DNA of 64,000 nucleotides from Cephalopachus bancanus (GCA_027257055.1 JAPVLO010000232.1:558001-622000); one strand, 5' to 3'; shown: positions 11,815 to 23,109, numbered from the stretch's first letter. A program made the numbers and translations. Notes: generated by a model from the sequence alone, not told the origin.

Positions 11815-12101
11815 TCCGGGCTCGGTGGCTCAGCCTGTAATCCCGCGCCTTTGGGAGGCTGAGGTGAGTGGATTGCCTGAGCCCGCGGGTTCGAGACCCG
11901 CCTGGACAGCGAGACCTCATCTCTATAATAAATCAAAAAATTAGCCGGGCGTGGTAGCGCGCACCTATGATTCCGGCTACTCAGAAGGCTGAGGCGGAAG
12001 GATCACCGGAGACCAGCAGGTCGAGGCTGCGGTGGCTGGGAGCGGCCACTGCACTCCAGTCTGGGTGACAGATTGAGACTCCAACTCAAAAAAAAAAAGA
12101 T
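11815..12101 (+). mobile_element. Alu, S-type with 5-bp linker deletion
   Basis: Inserted in the tail of the previous Alu. Reads CTGGACAGCGAGACC (CAACTTGG shortened). GAAAAGATTCTTCTT at 11503 and 12107 brackets the pair. Confidence 0.9.
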
Positions 12102-12163
12102 AGGAAGAAAAGATTCTTCTTAGTTGTTGCTACCCAAATCACACTCGTACACACACTTGAATC

Positions 12164-12456
12164 TTTTTTTTTTTTTTTTTGAGTTGGAGTCTCACTCTGT
12201 CACCTAGACTGGAGTACAGTGGCCGCTCCCGGCCACCGCAGCCTCAACCTGCTGGGCTCCGGCGATCCTTCTGCCTCAACCTTCCAAGTAGCTGGAACTA
12301 CAGGTGCATGCTACTGTGCCTGGCTAATTTTTGATTTATTGTAGAGATGAGGTCTCACCAAGTTGCCCAGGCAGGTCTCGAACCCGTGGGCTCAGGCAAT
12401 CCACTCACCTCAGCCTCCTAAAGGCGCGGGATTACAGGCTGAGCCACCAAACCCGG
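12164..12456 (-). mobile_element. Alu, S-type
   Basis: Exact TSD CACACTTGAATCTT. Lies 340 bp before SSMEM1 exon 3. Confidence 0.92.
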
Positions 12457-12796
12457 CTCACACTTGAATCTTTAAGACTTCAGCCTTCAAGGGAAAAAAA
12501 GGGTCCTTCCCTGGGAAAGTTTGGTGATCTTTTCCTTTTCCTTTGATCTTCTCTTCAGGGTCCACAAAACTTCCAAAGTCAGATGCCAAGCATCTGAGCT
12601 CTCTGGTCTGTAGGAGATGGGCTATGGTACTGGAAAACACAGTAGCTGCCAGCACCTGACAATGACTGGACAAAAGCAGTGGCTTGGCCACTGGCCACTA
12701 AGAGCAATCCCGCATGAACACTGGCTTCCTTAAGTCATTGGAGTTATAGTAACCAACAAAGTGCCTAACTTGTTAATTTATTTCTTTGATTGTTAG
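12457..12796. other. 3' end of SSMEM1 intron 2
   Basis: Unique sequence, ends in a polypyrimidine-poor acceptor TTGATTGTTAG. Confidence 0.5.
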
Positions 12797-13278
12797 CAAG
12801 CAAAGAGACTTCCTGTAAGCGAGAAAAGAAAGATGGCGACGGGGACTCTTCCCAAGCAATGGAGAAACCAAAGTTGCAGAGCCAACTCACCCTTGTAACT
12901 GACTCAGAAGCAGCTCTGGTCAAAGCCTACGTTGAGCAAAGACAAGCCAGGCATCCTTCTCAGTTCCACGAGATGACCCAGAATCCACATGACAGTGACA
13001 CTACAGAGTGTGACAGTGAAGAATCCAACTCAGAAGTCTCCTCGTGGAAGGAGAGTGAAAGTGAGAATCACCCATCATCTGACAGCACCCAGAGGAGAAC
13101 AACCCAGAGGCACCTGGGAGGTTACCAGCTCAGAGAAAGGCCCTGTCTCCACTGCAAAGCCCTGAGAACCCACGAGTGGCTGACGCACCATTTCCCCAAA
13201 GAGGCTTCAGCAACAGCCCTGGCAAAGGGAGAGGAAAATTCCAAACCTGAGAGTCACGCAAAACCGAGTCAATTTTGA
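12797..13278 (+). CDS. SSMEM1: SSMEM1 terminal coding exon 3
   Basis: Starts after acceptor TTGTTAG. The split codon G|CA gives Ala, then SKETSCKREKK. The exon encodes the hydrophilic tail, rich in Ser, Glu and Lys, including SEESNSEVSSWKESESE and a conserved C-terminal cysteine motif CLHCKALRTHEWL. It ends at TGA 13276-13278. No stop or frameshift interrupts the 239-codon reading frame made with exons 1 and 2, so the gene looks functional. Confidence 0.93.
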
Positions 13279-14135
13279 ACTTGATCACGGTCTTATCCTA
13301 CTTGAAACCAAATGAAAGAGAAGCATAAAACATGAAACATCACCATAGCTCTAGTTGAAGAGACTTTTACAATAAAAACATACTTGCAAGCCAAGAGGTA
13401 GAATTTCAGACAACTCTTTGTTCAAAAAAAGGCCAGCAGTTTTGTTTATGGCACCACTAGAACACTGGAGAGCTGTGTCCACTATGATTTTTTTCTTTGA
13501 AAGAACACAAGACAGATGTTTTATGCCTTGAGTGTATGTATTTTGTTTATGTCTATAATACAAACAAGAAAACTCTTTGAAAATATATTACTTACGTTGG
13601 GAAACTGTTTAGATGTATGCATGTGTCTTGATGATCTGACTGAATGAATGAACTCAGTGGAGGTGGGTGGCTATCCGAAGCACGTGGCCAGGGTCCACAG
13701 AAAAATTATTCCAACACTTTTTAGAATGGCATGGAAGACTTTACTCAATACTCTGTTGCAACAGGGAATATAAATGGAGCTCAATTCCAAATATGACAAG
13801 AACAATTGGAGGCTTATAGCCATGGAGCAGTATGGCTTCTTAGGATGGAAAATTACTCAAGGGAGACCCTAAGGATGGGGGATTCCTGCTAACTTAAGCT
13901 GACAGGAGTCCTGCTAAAGACAGCCAAGGACTTATATGTCAAAGGAGGGGCACAAGGAATTTGATCAGCTATCAAGGGTGATCAGATATTAAAGAAGAGG
14001 GGTGCTCACTAACTTATTCAGCAGGATTCTTGCCAAATGGGCTGGGGAGGCCACAGACAAGACAGGCCAAGGCAGAGGCCCAGTCGAGAAGGAGCTCAGA
14101 GGAGCCCAACTAAAGTTGGTCAAAGAGAGAGTCTT
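13279..14135. other. SSMEM1 3' UTR then unassigned DNA
   Basis: 3' UTR to about 13400. 13650-14130 reads like an antisense LTR-type repeat (blocks such as CCTGCTAACTTAAGCTGACAGG repeated in variant form), family not recognised. Confidence 0.35.
13371..13376 (+). terminator. Candidate SSMEM1 polyadenylation signal
   Basis: AATAAA about 93 bp after the SSMEM1 stop codon; the first canonical signal downstream of the stop. Confidence 0.6.
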
Positions 14136-14425
14136 GGCCAGGCACGGTGGCTCACGCCTATAATCCTCGCACTTTGGGTGGCCGAGGTGATAGGATCGCC
14201 TGAGCCCAGGGGTTCAAAACCAGCCTGGACAACTTGGCGAGACCTCAGAGCATTAGCTGGGCATGGTGTCGTGCTCCTGTAGTCCCAGCTACTTGGAAGG
14301 CTGAGGTGGAAGGATCACCTGACCCAGCAGGTTGAAGCTGCGGTGGCCGTGAGTGTGCCACTGTACTCCAGCCTGGGTGACAGAGTGAAACTCTGATTCA
14401 GAAAACACAGAAAAAAAACAAAAGA
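14136..14425 (+). mobile_element. Alu, C-type, short linker
   Basis: About 20 bp missing after GCGAGACCTC (reads GAGCATTAGCTGGGC). Confidence 0.85.
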
Positions 14426-15135
14426 CAAAAACAAAAAGGTAGTCCCAAGGTAGCCACAATCCAGGCATAGTTGAGGCTAGGCTTTTCAGTTAAGTGGGGA
14501 CCCAGCTGTGGGGAGTTCCAGCAGGCTATGTGGATGAGGGCTATACTGGAGAGCTTCTCCATCTGGGTGGCAGGATCCCACCTGGGGTGTAAACGAGGGC
14601 CCAGGGGAGAGGGCGGGCGAGGGGAGGCAGAGCTGTAGGGACTCCGGTTATGGGGCTGTCATCAAAGAAGGGCTGACCTCTCGGGAAGGACTTGGGTCCT
14701 TCCACAGCCCAGCACCAAAGCCTGAGCCTTTCATGGGATCAAGGGAGTGGCAAGGAATGGGCGAGAGACCAGTGAAGTGGAGCCCGGATCCCTTCCTGAC
14801 AGGGACAGATTCCTTCACGGATTGCAACAAGGAGCCTGGAGGTCATGTGGGGACCACAACCACTGGGTCCAGGCCTCCAGGATCCAGGATGTGGGTGACA
14901 CATTTCAGCCCCTCTGTGGGGGCCATTTTCTTCCAACTGCCTCAGGGTCAGGGCAGGCCCGAAGCCACAGGTGGGAAGCAGGACCCGCCAAGATTATGCT
15001 CAAGCACCGGCCTTTTCAGCCAAGGCTTTCCTTGCTCCTGGTTACCTTCCTCCACTGGTTCTCAGTCAGCATTCATCTTGCCCCCTCATGCTCCAGCGTG
15101 CCCTGAAAAGCTCTCTATCTCAGCACTTCTACCTT
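14426..15135. other. GC-rich unassigned stretch
   Basis: About 710 bp, Alu-free and GC-rich. Overlapping open frames on both strands run through it but end in an Alu and have no recognised domain. Possibly antisense ERV or LTR sequence continuing from 13650. No gene called. Confidence 0.35.
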
Positions 15136-15345
15136 TTTTGTGTGTTGGAGTCTCACTCTGTTGCCCAGGCTGGAGTGCAGTAACACAGTCACAGCTACTG
15201 CAGCCTCGTCCTGCTGAGCTCAAGTGATCCTCCTCAACCTTCCACATAGCTGAAACTACAGGCGTCACCACCATGCCCGGTCAATTTTTTGATTTATTGT
15301 AGAGACGAGGTCTCGCCAAGTTTCCCAGGGTGGTTTTGAACTTCA
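15136..15345 (-). mobile_element. Alu, 3'-broken
   Basis: Antisense copy cut off at TTTTGAACTTC, where another Alu begins without its T-run. Confidence 0.8.
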
Positions 15346-15604
15346 TCGTCCAGGCTGGAGTTCAGTGGCACGCTCACAGCCACTCTAGCATCGACCTGCT
15401 GGGCTCCAGCTATCCTTCTGCCTCAGCCTTCCAAGTAGCTGGAACTACAGGCGTGAGCTACCACACCCAGCTAATTTTTTATTTATTGTAGAGATGAGGT
15501 CTCACCAAGTTGCCCAGGTTGGTCTTGAACCCGCGGCTCAGGCAATCCACTCGCCTTGGCCTCCCAAAGTGCTGGGATTACAGGCTGAGCCACCAAGACT
15601 GGCT
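15346..15604 (-). mobile_element. Alu lacking its tail, S-like
   Basis: Begins inside the right arm (GTCCAGGCTGGAG). The junction with the previous Alu suggests Alu-Alu recombination. Confidence 0.8.
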
Positions 15605-15895
15605 TTTTTTTTTTTTTTTTTTTTTTTTTTAGTTGGAGTCTCACTCTATCACTCAGGCTAGAGTGCAGTGGCACGGTCACGGCCACCACAGTCACAACCT
15701 GCTGAGCTCAGGTGCTCTTTCCGCCTCAGCCTTCCAATTAGCTGGAACTACAGGCATGTGCCACCATGGCTGGCTAATTTTTTGATTTATTGTAGAGATG
15801 AGGGCTCACCAAGTTGCCTAGGCTGGTCTTGAACCTGTGGGTTCAGGCAGTCCTCTTGCCTCTGCCTCCCAAAGTGCTGAGATTATAGGCATGAA
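15605..15895 (-). mobile_element. Alu, C-type
   Basis: T27 run then antisense dimer. Confidence 0.88.
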
Positions 15896-16132
15896 TCTTA
15901 ATCATTATTTTCTGAAGACAGAAGATACTGATTTCAAGGTTAGTTAGTCACCATTTCCCACACAGTGCAAGTGAGGACAACCTCTCCAGGGTCTATTGAA
16001 AGAGAAGGACAATAGCTGTTTTCCAGATAACAGAGGCAGGGCCTATTCCCCAAATACTTTGCTTATAGATCTAGCCTATAAACCTATGACATGTTACCCA
16101 AAGAGTCATTCGTATCAAAGATGGTACTTTTA

Positions 16133-16410
16133 ACTGGGCGTGGTGGCTCATGCCTATAATCCCAGCACTTTGGGAATCTCAGGTGAGAGGATTGCCTGAG
16201 TCCAGGGGTTCGAGACCAGCTTGAGCAACTTGACAAGACCTCATCTCTTCAATAAATGAAAAAATTATCTGGGCATGGTGGCATGCGCCTATAGTTCCAG
16301 CTACTTGGAAGACCGAGGTGGAAGGATCACCTGAGCCCAACAGATTGAGGCTGCATTGGCCATGAGTGTGCCGCTGTACTCCAGCCTGGGCGACAGAGTG
16401 AGAAAGAGTT
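16133..16410 (+). mobile_element. Alu, C-type, tail lost
   Basis: Stops at CAGAGTGAGA without an A-tail. Confidence 0.85.
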
Positions 16411-16662
16411 AGGGGTGGGGATGGAAGATGGTTGCCTACAGGAAGAAGGGATGAGGGTTGAGTGGAATATGGTGGGGGGTTATAAATCCTACAAGGATGG
16501 GGGGGATTAGCCAGGATAACCTGTGAGTACATGAATCCAAAGCAGGCTAGATAAAGCTGGGAAGCTCTCCAGAGCCAAGGAGAGAACTGGACCAAATCAA
16601 AGGCATAAGGCACAGACATGGCAAGAGGAGGAGCAAAAGCGTTGTGTGAAGACCAAAGTGAC

Positions 16663-16774
16663 GGGGACGGGGAGACACCTCTTATCCACAAGGGTGCCTG
16701 AATGAAGCATATTTGTATACCTAACCCTTAACTGTACCCCACAATATAATAAAAAATATTGATTAAAAAAAAAA
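16663..16774 (+). mobile_element. 5'-truncated L1 3' end, non-anthropoid type
   Basis: About 112 bp ending in TAACTGTACCCCACAATAT and an A-tail, flanked by 12-bp TSD GACCAAAGTGAC / GACAAAAGTGAC. The TGTACCCC..AATAT phrase is known from 3' UTRs of prosimian L1s. Length and TSD fit target-primed insertion. Confidence 0.65.
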
Positions 16775-17228
16775 GACAAAAGTGACTCCATCATGGTTGC
16801 TAATCACCATATTGACGTGGATGAGCTCCAGTTCCACGAATGCCTCCTGATATCTACTTGATTTGCTGTGCCAAGAGTAAGGTCATGCGACCTTGATGTC
16901 AACACACAAATGATAGGCATGGGGCGTTCTTGCCTGCTCTGGAGGCAAAAGTGTCTACCTGTCTTGCTGGAGCAATGTACACCCCTTCCCTGTAACATAT
17001 AAGCCTCGGGTCCAGGGAGTAACAGTGCAGGAGCCTACCCATCTGGCAGCTGTCTGAAACCACTCTTCCATCTGTAAGCTCCCCAACAAAACACCCTTTG
17101 CTCGCAAGCTGGATTTGTCTGCCTCCTTTGTTTTCTCAGCTCCTTCTGAGGCAGGTAGTTGGTACAGGTTGGACATAGTGGATAGATTTCTTGCAGGCAG
17201 GATTTAGGATGTGTTCAGGCATTTTTCT
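16775..17228. other. LTR-like sequence, unassigned
   Basis: Has ATATAAGCCTCGGGTCCAGG (TATA-like) and CCCCAACAAAACACCC followed by CTTTG blocks, an LTR-like R-U5 layout. Family not recognised. Confidence 0.3.
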
Positions 17229-17519
17229 TTTTCTTTTTCTTGAGTTGGAGTCTCACTCTGTCACCCAGACCGGAGTGCAGTGGCTGTTCCCGGCCACCGC
17301 AGCCTCGACCTGCTGGGCTCCGGCAATCCTTCCGCCTCAGCCTTCCGAGTAGCTGGAACTACAGGCACGCGCTACCACGCCTGGCTGATTTTTTGATTTA
17401 TCGTAGAGATGTGGTCTCGCCAAGTTGCCCAGGTGGGTCTCGAACCCGCGGACTCAGGCAATCCACTCACCTCAGCCTCCCAAAGGCGTGGGATTACAGG
17501 CTGAGCCACTGAGCCTGGC
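17229..17519 (-). mobile_element. Alu, S-type
   Basis: TSD AGGCATTTTTCTT on both sides. Confidence 0.92.
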
Positions 17520-17925
17520 TAGGCATTTTTCTTATTACATCTTTACAGCAGTCCAGGCTGAAATGTGGACCTGTCAGTCCACCCCACTCCCTCAGCCAAT
17601 CAAAACAAGATCCCTTCGGATGCAAGAATGGGACAGCCCAACCTTTCAGCTCATGGTTTAGCATAATAATCACTAAAAATCCTTCAGGTTTCCTGTTGAA
17701 GGTGAAAGTCTCAACACCCCTTAACTGATCAAAACGTTAGAAATGATAATAAGACCATCTTTTAGTTCATTAACTTGTGTATTCAAAAGTCTGGCAAGTC
17801 TCCTACAAAGGCAAAATGGGTGTTCCAGAAAAAGACCACCCTTCCTCCTATCAGAGGTGGAGAGGGTGGTAGTTACGCATGTTCTATCCTCATGAGCATA
17901 TCAATAACTAGGTAGCTTATGTAGC
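17520..17925. other. Possible old LTR fragment
   Basis: Shares context with 18518-18562 and 19844-19990. Those pieces are separated only by Alus, and the last has LTR-like CTTGCTAATAAACTG. Confidence 0.3.
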
Positions 17926-18212
17926 TTTTTTTTTGAGATGGAGTCTCATGCTGTTGCCCAGGCTGGAGTGCTGTGGCATGCTCATGGCCATCACAGCCTT
18001 GACACTGGGCTCAGGTGATCCTTCCACCTCAGCCTTCCAAGTAGCTGGAACTACAGGTGCGTGCTACCACGCCTGGCTTATTGTTTGGTTTATGAGGAGA
18101 TGAGGTTTTACCAGGTTGCCCAGGCTGGTCTTGAACCCCTGAGCTTAGCCAATCCTCTCGCCTTGGCCTCCCAAAGTGCTGGGATTACAGGCTTGAGCCA
18201 CTGAACCCAGCC
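17926..18212 (-). mobile_element. Alu, C-type
   Basis: Antisense dimer; flanks TATGTAGC / TATCTAGC. Confidence 0.87.
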
Positions 18213-18217
18213 TTATC

Positions 18218-18517
18218 TAGCTTTTTTTTTTTTTTTTTTTGAGTTGGAGTCTCACTCTGTCACCCAGACTGGAGTGCAGTGGCCGCTCCCGGCCACTGCA
18301 GCCTCAACCTGCTGGGCTCCGGCGATCCTTCCGCCTCAGCCTTCCAAGTAGCTGGAACTACAGGCGTGTGTACCACACCTGGCTAATTTTTTTTTGATTT
18401 ATTGTAGAGATGAGGTCTCGCCAAGTAACCCAGGCGGGTCTTGAACCCGCGGGCGCAGGTAATCCACTCACCTCAGCCTCCCAAAGGCGCGGGATTACAG
18501 GCTGAGCCACCGAGCCC
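18218..18517 (-). mobile_element. Alu, S-type
   Basis: T-run 18222-18240, dimer ends CACCGAGCCC; flanks share CTAGCTTTT. Confidence 0.9.
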
Positions 18518-18562
18518 TTCTTTTTACCTAGCTTTTAATTGAGAACAAAAGCTTGGGTCTTT

Positions 18563-18755
18563 CCTTTCTTTTTTGTTTTGAGTCAGAGTCTCCTTCTGTT
18601 GCCCAGGCTGGAGTGCATGCTCACAGCCACCGCAGCCTTCATCTGCTGGGCTCATGTGATCCTTCCACCTCAGCCTTCCAAGTAGCTGGAACTACAGGCA
18701 CATACCACCATGCCTGGCTAATTTTTTGATTTATTGTAGAGTCGAGGTCTTGCCA
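18563..18755 (-). mobile_element. Alu (first part), split by a solo LTR
   Basis: Continues at 19742-19843 after the LTR. The complete Alu is flanked by GGTCTTTCCTTT / GGTCTTTCTTTT. Confidence 0.85.
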
Positions 18756-19741
18756 TGATACAGAGACCTTCTAATGTCTGTCCATATTGTCACAGCCCCT
18801 AGAGAAGGGCATGGCAAGGGCACAAGAGCTCCTGTACATTCCTGAACAATATTCCTGAGAGCTAATAAAAGGTGTGCTTCCTATGCATTCCCAGTAAGTA
18901 ATTTCAGAGGATTCTTGACTTCCCTGTAGTCTATGCCCAATCCTCTGAAAGATGCAAATCTCCTTTTACTCCCTTTTCTGAGCGGTCATAAGTTTGAATA
19001 ATATAGTATCAATGTAATCGTAAGTGTTGTGAATTATATAACTTTTGTATCAATGTAATCATAAACTTTGTGATTTGTATAACATTTGCATAATGCATGA
19101 TGTCTTAGGTCCTTTACAGTAAGCTTGATTAATACATCTGCTGGGCCGGGCTCGGTGGCTCAGCCTGTAATCCCGCGCTTTGGGAGGCTGACGTGAGTGG
19201 ATTGCCTAAGCCCGCAGGTTCGAGACCCGCCGGGGCAACTTGGCAAGACCTCATCTCTACAATAAATCAAAAATTAGCCAGGTGTGGTAGCGCACGCCTA
19301 TAGTTCCAGCTACTTGGAAGGCTGAGGCAGAAGGATTGCCAGAGCCCAGCAGGTGACAGAAACTCAAAAAACAAACAAACAAACAAACTTCTGCTGGGTC
19401 CTACTGATAAAAGCTATGAGATACCTCTGATACCTGGCACCCAGAAGTCTGGACAGAAAAATGTCACTATCGATAAATGTCACTGAAACTCAATGTTGCT
19501 GAAACTCAAGTTCTATACAATGATCTGCTGGTCATGTGGCTAATGTATAGGTACTAACAAATCTAGACTATAAAAGTGAACTGTAAAAGCCTAGAGGGTG
19601 AGCAGAACCATTCTGAAAGACCTTGAGTCTGGCTCTGCTCCCTGGATTCAAACTCAGAAATAAACTTTTTTCTATCAGTTCCCTGCCCCTTTGATTTATT
19701 GGTATAAAGGAGAGCAGCCGAGTGTTACTCAAACTATAATA
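18756..19741 (+). mobile_element. Solo LTR of an ERV1-like element, inserted in an Alu
   Basis: Starts TGATACAGAGACC inside the Alu and ends near ACTATAATA, with flanking GCCA / GTCA as a probable 4-bp TSD. It has TATAAA near 19571 and AATAAAC near 19656, in the order expected of an LTR. Imperfect repeats (TATCAATGTAATC-like) lie at 19005-19090. An S-type Alu interrupts it. Confidence 0.65.
19145..19386 (+). mobile_element. Alu, S-type, right arm shortened
   Basis: Inside the solo LTR. TSD ACATCTGCTGGG / ACTTCTGCTGGG. The right arm jumps from CAGCAGGT to GACAGAAACTC. Confidence 0.88.
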
Positions 19742-19843
19742 GTCAAGTTGCCCAGGCTGGTCTCAAACCCATGGTCTCAGGGAATCCTCTTGCCTCCGCC
19801 TCCCAAAGTGCTAGGATTACAGGCGTGAGCCACTGCACCTAAC
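19742..19843 (-). mobile_element. Alu (second part) after the solo LTR
   Basis: Resumes at AGTTGCCCAGGCTGG, exactly where the first part stopped. Confidence 0.85.
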
Positions 19844-20306
19844 AGGTCTTTCTTTTCAAGAGACTCGTCCATGTCGGGTCTTTCTGGCATTGTTCTTCCT
19901 CTTTCCCTTTCTTCTTCTTGCTAATAAACTGTTTTAAAACTTTGCTGGCCACTCTGAAATTCCTTTCAGGGTCAAGTCAAAGTGACGCATTTTGTGCTGT
20001 ACCCCACCTGGCATCACTTTAGCGTTTGGGAGATCACCTCACATATACAGCCCCATCATGAAACACGTAGCCAAGTACATTGGGTCTGGGTCTGTGAGCA
20101 AGGGGCAGAACTGGTGAGGGAGATGGTTCATGAAACGAGGGCAGGAAACACTGGTCACAGCTGAGTGTTGCTTTTGTGCAGAGTCTGGTAAAGGTCAAAC
20201 TGGACATCATCAAGAAAACCAGATGACTGCCACAACTCTTCCCCATGGCTACCCCATTCTTGCATGAAAGAGCACTATCTCCCAATAGACTCTATTTAAA
20301 TATTTT
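19844..20306. other. LTR-like end, then unassigned DNA
   Basis: 19860-19990 has a CT-rich segment, CTAATAAACTG and TTTCAGGGTCAAG, typical of an LTR R-U5. The remainder is unassigned. Confidence 0.35.
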
Positions 20307-20610
20307 TATTTTTATTTATTTATTTATTTATTTTTTGAGTTGGAGTCTCACTCTGTCGCCCAGACTGGAGTGCAGTGGCGCTCCCAGCCACCGCAGCCTC
20401 GACCTGCTGGGCTCCGGCGATCCTTCCGCCTCAGCCTTCCGCGTAGCCGGAATTACAGGCGTGCGCTACCACGCCCGGCTGATTTTTTGATTTATTGTAG
20501 AGATGAGGTCTCGCTGCCCAGGCGGGTCTCGAACCCGCGGGCTCAGGCCATCCACTCACCTCAGCCTCCCAAAGGCGCGGGATTACAGGCTGAGCCACCG
20601 AGCCCAGCTA
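20307..20610 (-). mobile_element. Alu, S-type, 5-bp linker deletion
   Basis: (TTTA)n T-tail 20300-20335; TSD near TTAAATATTTTT; carries CTCGCTGCCCAGG. Confidence 0.9.
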
Positions 20611-20922
20611 AATATTTTTTTAACTTTAAAATGTTAAAAATAAAAATAAGAAAAATACAGGCACAAGGTCTCACTTTGTTGCTCAGGGCAGCCTCAAACT
20701 CCTGGAGTCAAGCCATTTTCCTGCCTCAGCCTTCCAGAGTGCTGGGATTATAGCTGTGGGCCACTGTAACTGGCCTCCCAAAGGCCTCTAGTGCAGTTTC
20801 AAAGTGACGATCCACTAGTAGATTGTGAAATCAGTTTAGCGGGCTGTGACTAGTATTTGTTTATTTATTTATATTTCCAGATCATTTATTTGTTTACTTT
20901 TTCTTTTCAAAATTTTTTATTT

Positions 20923-21222
20923 GCCGGGCTTGGTGGCTCAGCCTGCAATCCCGCTCTTTGGGAGGCTGAGGTGAGTGGATTGCCTGAGCCCGCTGGTTCG
21001 AGACCCACCTGGGCAACTTGGCGAGACCTCATCTCTACAATAAATCAAAAAGTAGTCGGGCGTGGTAGCGTGCGCCTGTAGTTCCAGATACTCTGAAGAC
21101 TGAGGCGGAAGGATTGCCGGAGCCCAGCAGGTCGAACCCAGCAGGTCGGTGGCCGGGAGCGGCCTCTGCACTCCAGTCTGGGTGACAAGAGTGAGACTCC
21201 AACTCAAAAAAAAAAAAAAAAA
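20923..21222 (+). mobile_element. Alu, S-type
   Basis: Right arm has a duplicated GAACCCAGCAGGTCG segment near 21130. Confidence 0.9.
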
Positions 21223-21233
21223 AGAGATAAATA

Positions 21234-21528
21234 GCCGGGCACGGTGGTTCATGCCTGTAATCCCAGCACTTTGGGAGGCTGAGGCAAGAAGATTGCCTAA
21301 GACCATTGCCTGAGACCAGGGATTCGAGACCAGCCTGGGCAACTTGACGAGACCTTGTCTCTACAATAAATAAAGAAAAGTTAGCCAGGTGTGATGGTTC
21401 ATGTTTTTAGTTCCAGCTACTTGGAAGGTTGAGATGGAAGGATTGCCTGAGCCCAGTGACCGTGAGTGTGCCACAGCATTCCAGCATGGACAACAGAGTG
21501 AAACTCCAACTAAAATAAATAAATAAAA
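21234..21528 (+). mobile_element. Alu, C-type
   Basis: Tandem with the previous Alu; AAATAAATAAAT tail. Contains a short direct duplication (GATTGCCTAAGACCATTGCCTGAGACC). Confidence 0.88.
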
Positions 21529-21605
21529 GAGGGCAACCCCTTTCGGGTCCCCTCCCACTGTGGGAACTTTTTTGTACTCTTGTTAAATCCTGCTTCCTAA
21601 AGGAA
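21529..21605 (+). repeat. R-U5 fragment of an ERV1-type LTR
   Basis: Reads GGGTCCCCTCCCACTGTGGG then TGTTAAATCCTGCTTCCTAAAG. The same block is antisense at 53768-53850. The phrase is typical of class I LTRs. Confidence 0.6.
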
Positions 21606-21621
21606 AAAAAAAGAAAAAAAA

Positions 21622-21690
21622 CCTGAGTGGGCCACATAGTGAGACCCCCATCTCTACAAACAATACATTTAAAAATATTTTTAAAAACCT
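21622..21690 (+). mobile_element. Short Alu-like fragment
   Basis: GGGCCACATAGTGAGACCCC then an A-rich linker; no ends. Confidence 0.5.
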
Positions 21691-21897
21691 CTAAAGTCAC
21701 CGTTCTAGAGATTTCTTTGCAGATATCCTCCTATCACCATCAGCTATACACTAAGTCAGGAAGGCACTATCACTCCATGCATTTCCATCATTGTATACTG
21801 GTGATTAGTAAATTCTCACCAACACTAGGGCTTAGGCTTAGTGAAAAGCTTGAATTAAATTACATTACTTTGAAAGAATTTCAGGTTTATTATTTTC

Positions 21898-22192
21898 TTT
21901 TTTTTTTTTTTTTTTGAGTTGGAGTCTCACTCTGTCGCCCAGACTGGAGGGCAGTGGCCGCTCCCGGCCGCCGCAGCCTCGACCCGCTGGGCTCCGGCGA
22001 TCCTTCCGCCTCAGCCTTCCCAGTAGCCGGAACTACAGGCGCGCGCTACCACGCCCAGCTAGTTTTTGATTTATTGTAGAGATGAGGTCTTGTCAAGTTG
22101 CCCAGGCGGGTCTCGAACCGCGGGCTCAGGTAATTCACTTACCTCGGACTCCCAAAGTGCTGGGATTACAGGCTGAGCCACCCAGCCCGGCC
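21898..22192 (-). mobile_element. Alu, S-type, exact TSD
   Basis: Perfect 15-bp TSD CAGGTTTATTATTTT and many intact CpGs; one of the youngest-looking copies. Confidence 0.94.
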
Positions 22193-22857
22193 AGGTTTAT
22201 TATTTTCAAACACACTAAGTGAAAGTCAGCCAACCAATTATTGCCTGGTACTCAGGGGTGGGTTTTGGCTTGGTGAATAGACAAGAGTAATTTGTAATTG
22301 ACATTTCAAAGAAGCCTAAGAAACAGACCAGCCTTTGTTTAAATCATAATTACTCTGTATGTAAAAAGAATACTCCTTTTCTAAACAATTGGTTCTTTTA
22401 AGTAGATAATTATTCCCCTTCCAATCTTGTTTACACTACTCTTCGGAGCTTCAGGACTCCTTTTTCATAGATAGTACAGAGGTTAACTTCAGCCAACCCT
22501 TCCTCAAATTATCACAAATTTCCAATCAGTGAATTCTAAACAGGGTTTCCACATAACAACAAGAGAAAGACTAGGAGGATGTATTCTTTATTGCTCTGAA
22601 TAACATCTGACAAGGTTAAGTACCAGGCCACCTGGCTATTCCCTGTCTGTCGGGAACATGTGGTCAAAGGGGTAGGTGGAAAACACAAATCAGGCTCCCA
22701 TGTTCAGGGATGGCTATGGAAGACAGGGAGCTTTTTAATGAAAGCTTCTATTAACTACCAGCGCAATATTAAATTATAGGCACTTTTTGGTGTAAGAAGA
22801 GTTGCGCTATCTAAATGTAACAAAACTATAGGTGAAAATAGAAAACTGACTTAAACA
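22193..22857. other. No feature recognised
   Basis: About 660 bp of AT-rich unique-looking DNA. Confidence 0.4.
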
Positions 22858-23010
22858 TTTTTTTTAAAAGTTGGAGTCTCACTCTGTTGCCCAGGAGGGC
22901 AGCGGCATGATGACAGTTATCGGGCAATGGCATGATCACAGTTATTGCAGCCTTGACCTACTGGGCTCAGGTGATCCTTCCCCTTCTGCCTCCTGAGTAG
23001 CTGGGACTGT
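22858..23010 (-). mobile_element. Partial Alu with internal duplication
   Basis: One arm; GGGCAGCGGCATGATGACAG and GGGCAATGGCATGATCACAG are repeated side by side. Confidence 0.75.
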
Positions 23011-23109
23011 TAGGGTACAGACAGGGCGAGGGTGTATGGAGAGATGAGAGGCGCAGGGGAGAGGAGCACAGCACTGCTGGAGCTGGCAAGCCAGAGGTTC
23101 AAGCAGATG

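Noticed and set aside
14733..15227. 164-codon frame in the GC-rich stretch
   Set aside because: Overlaps other open frames on both strands, has no recognised domain, and its C-terminus is Alu.
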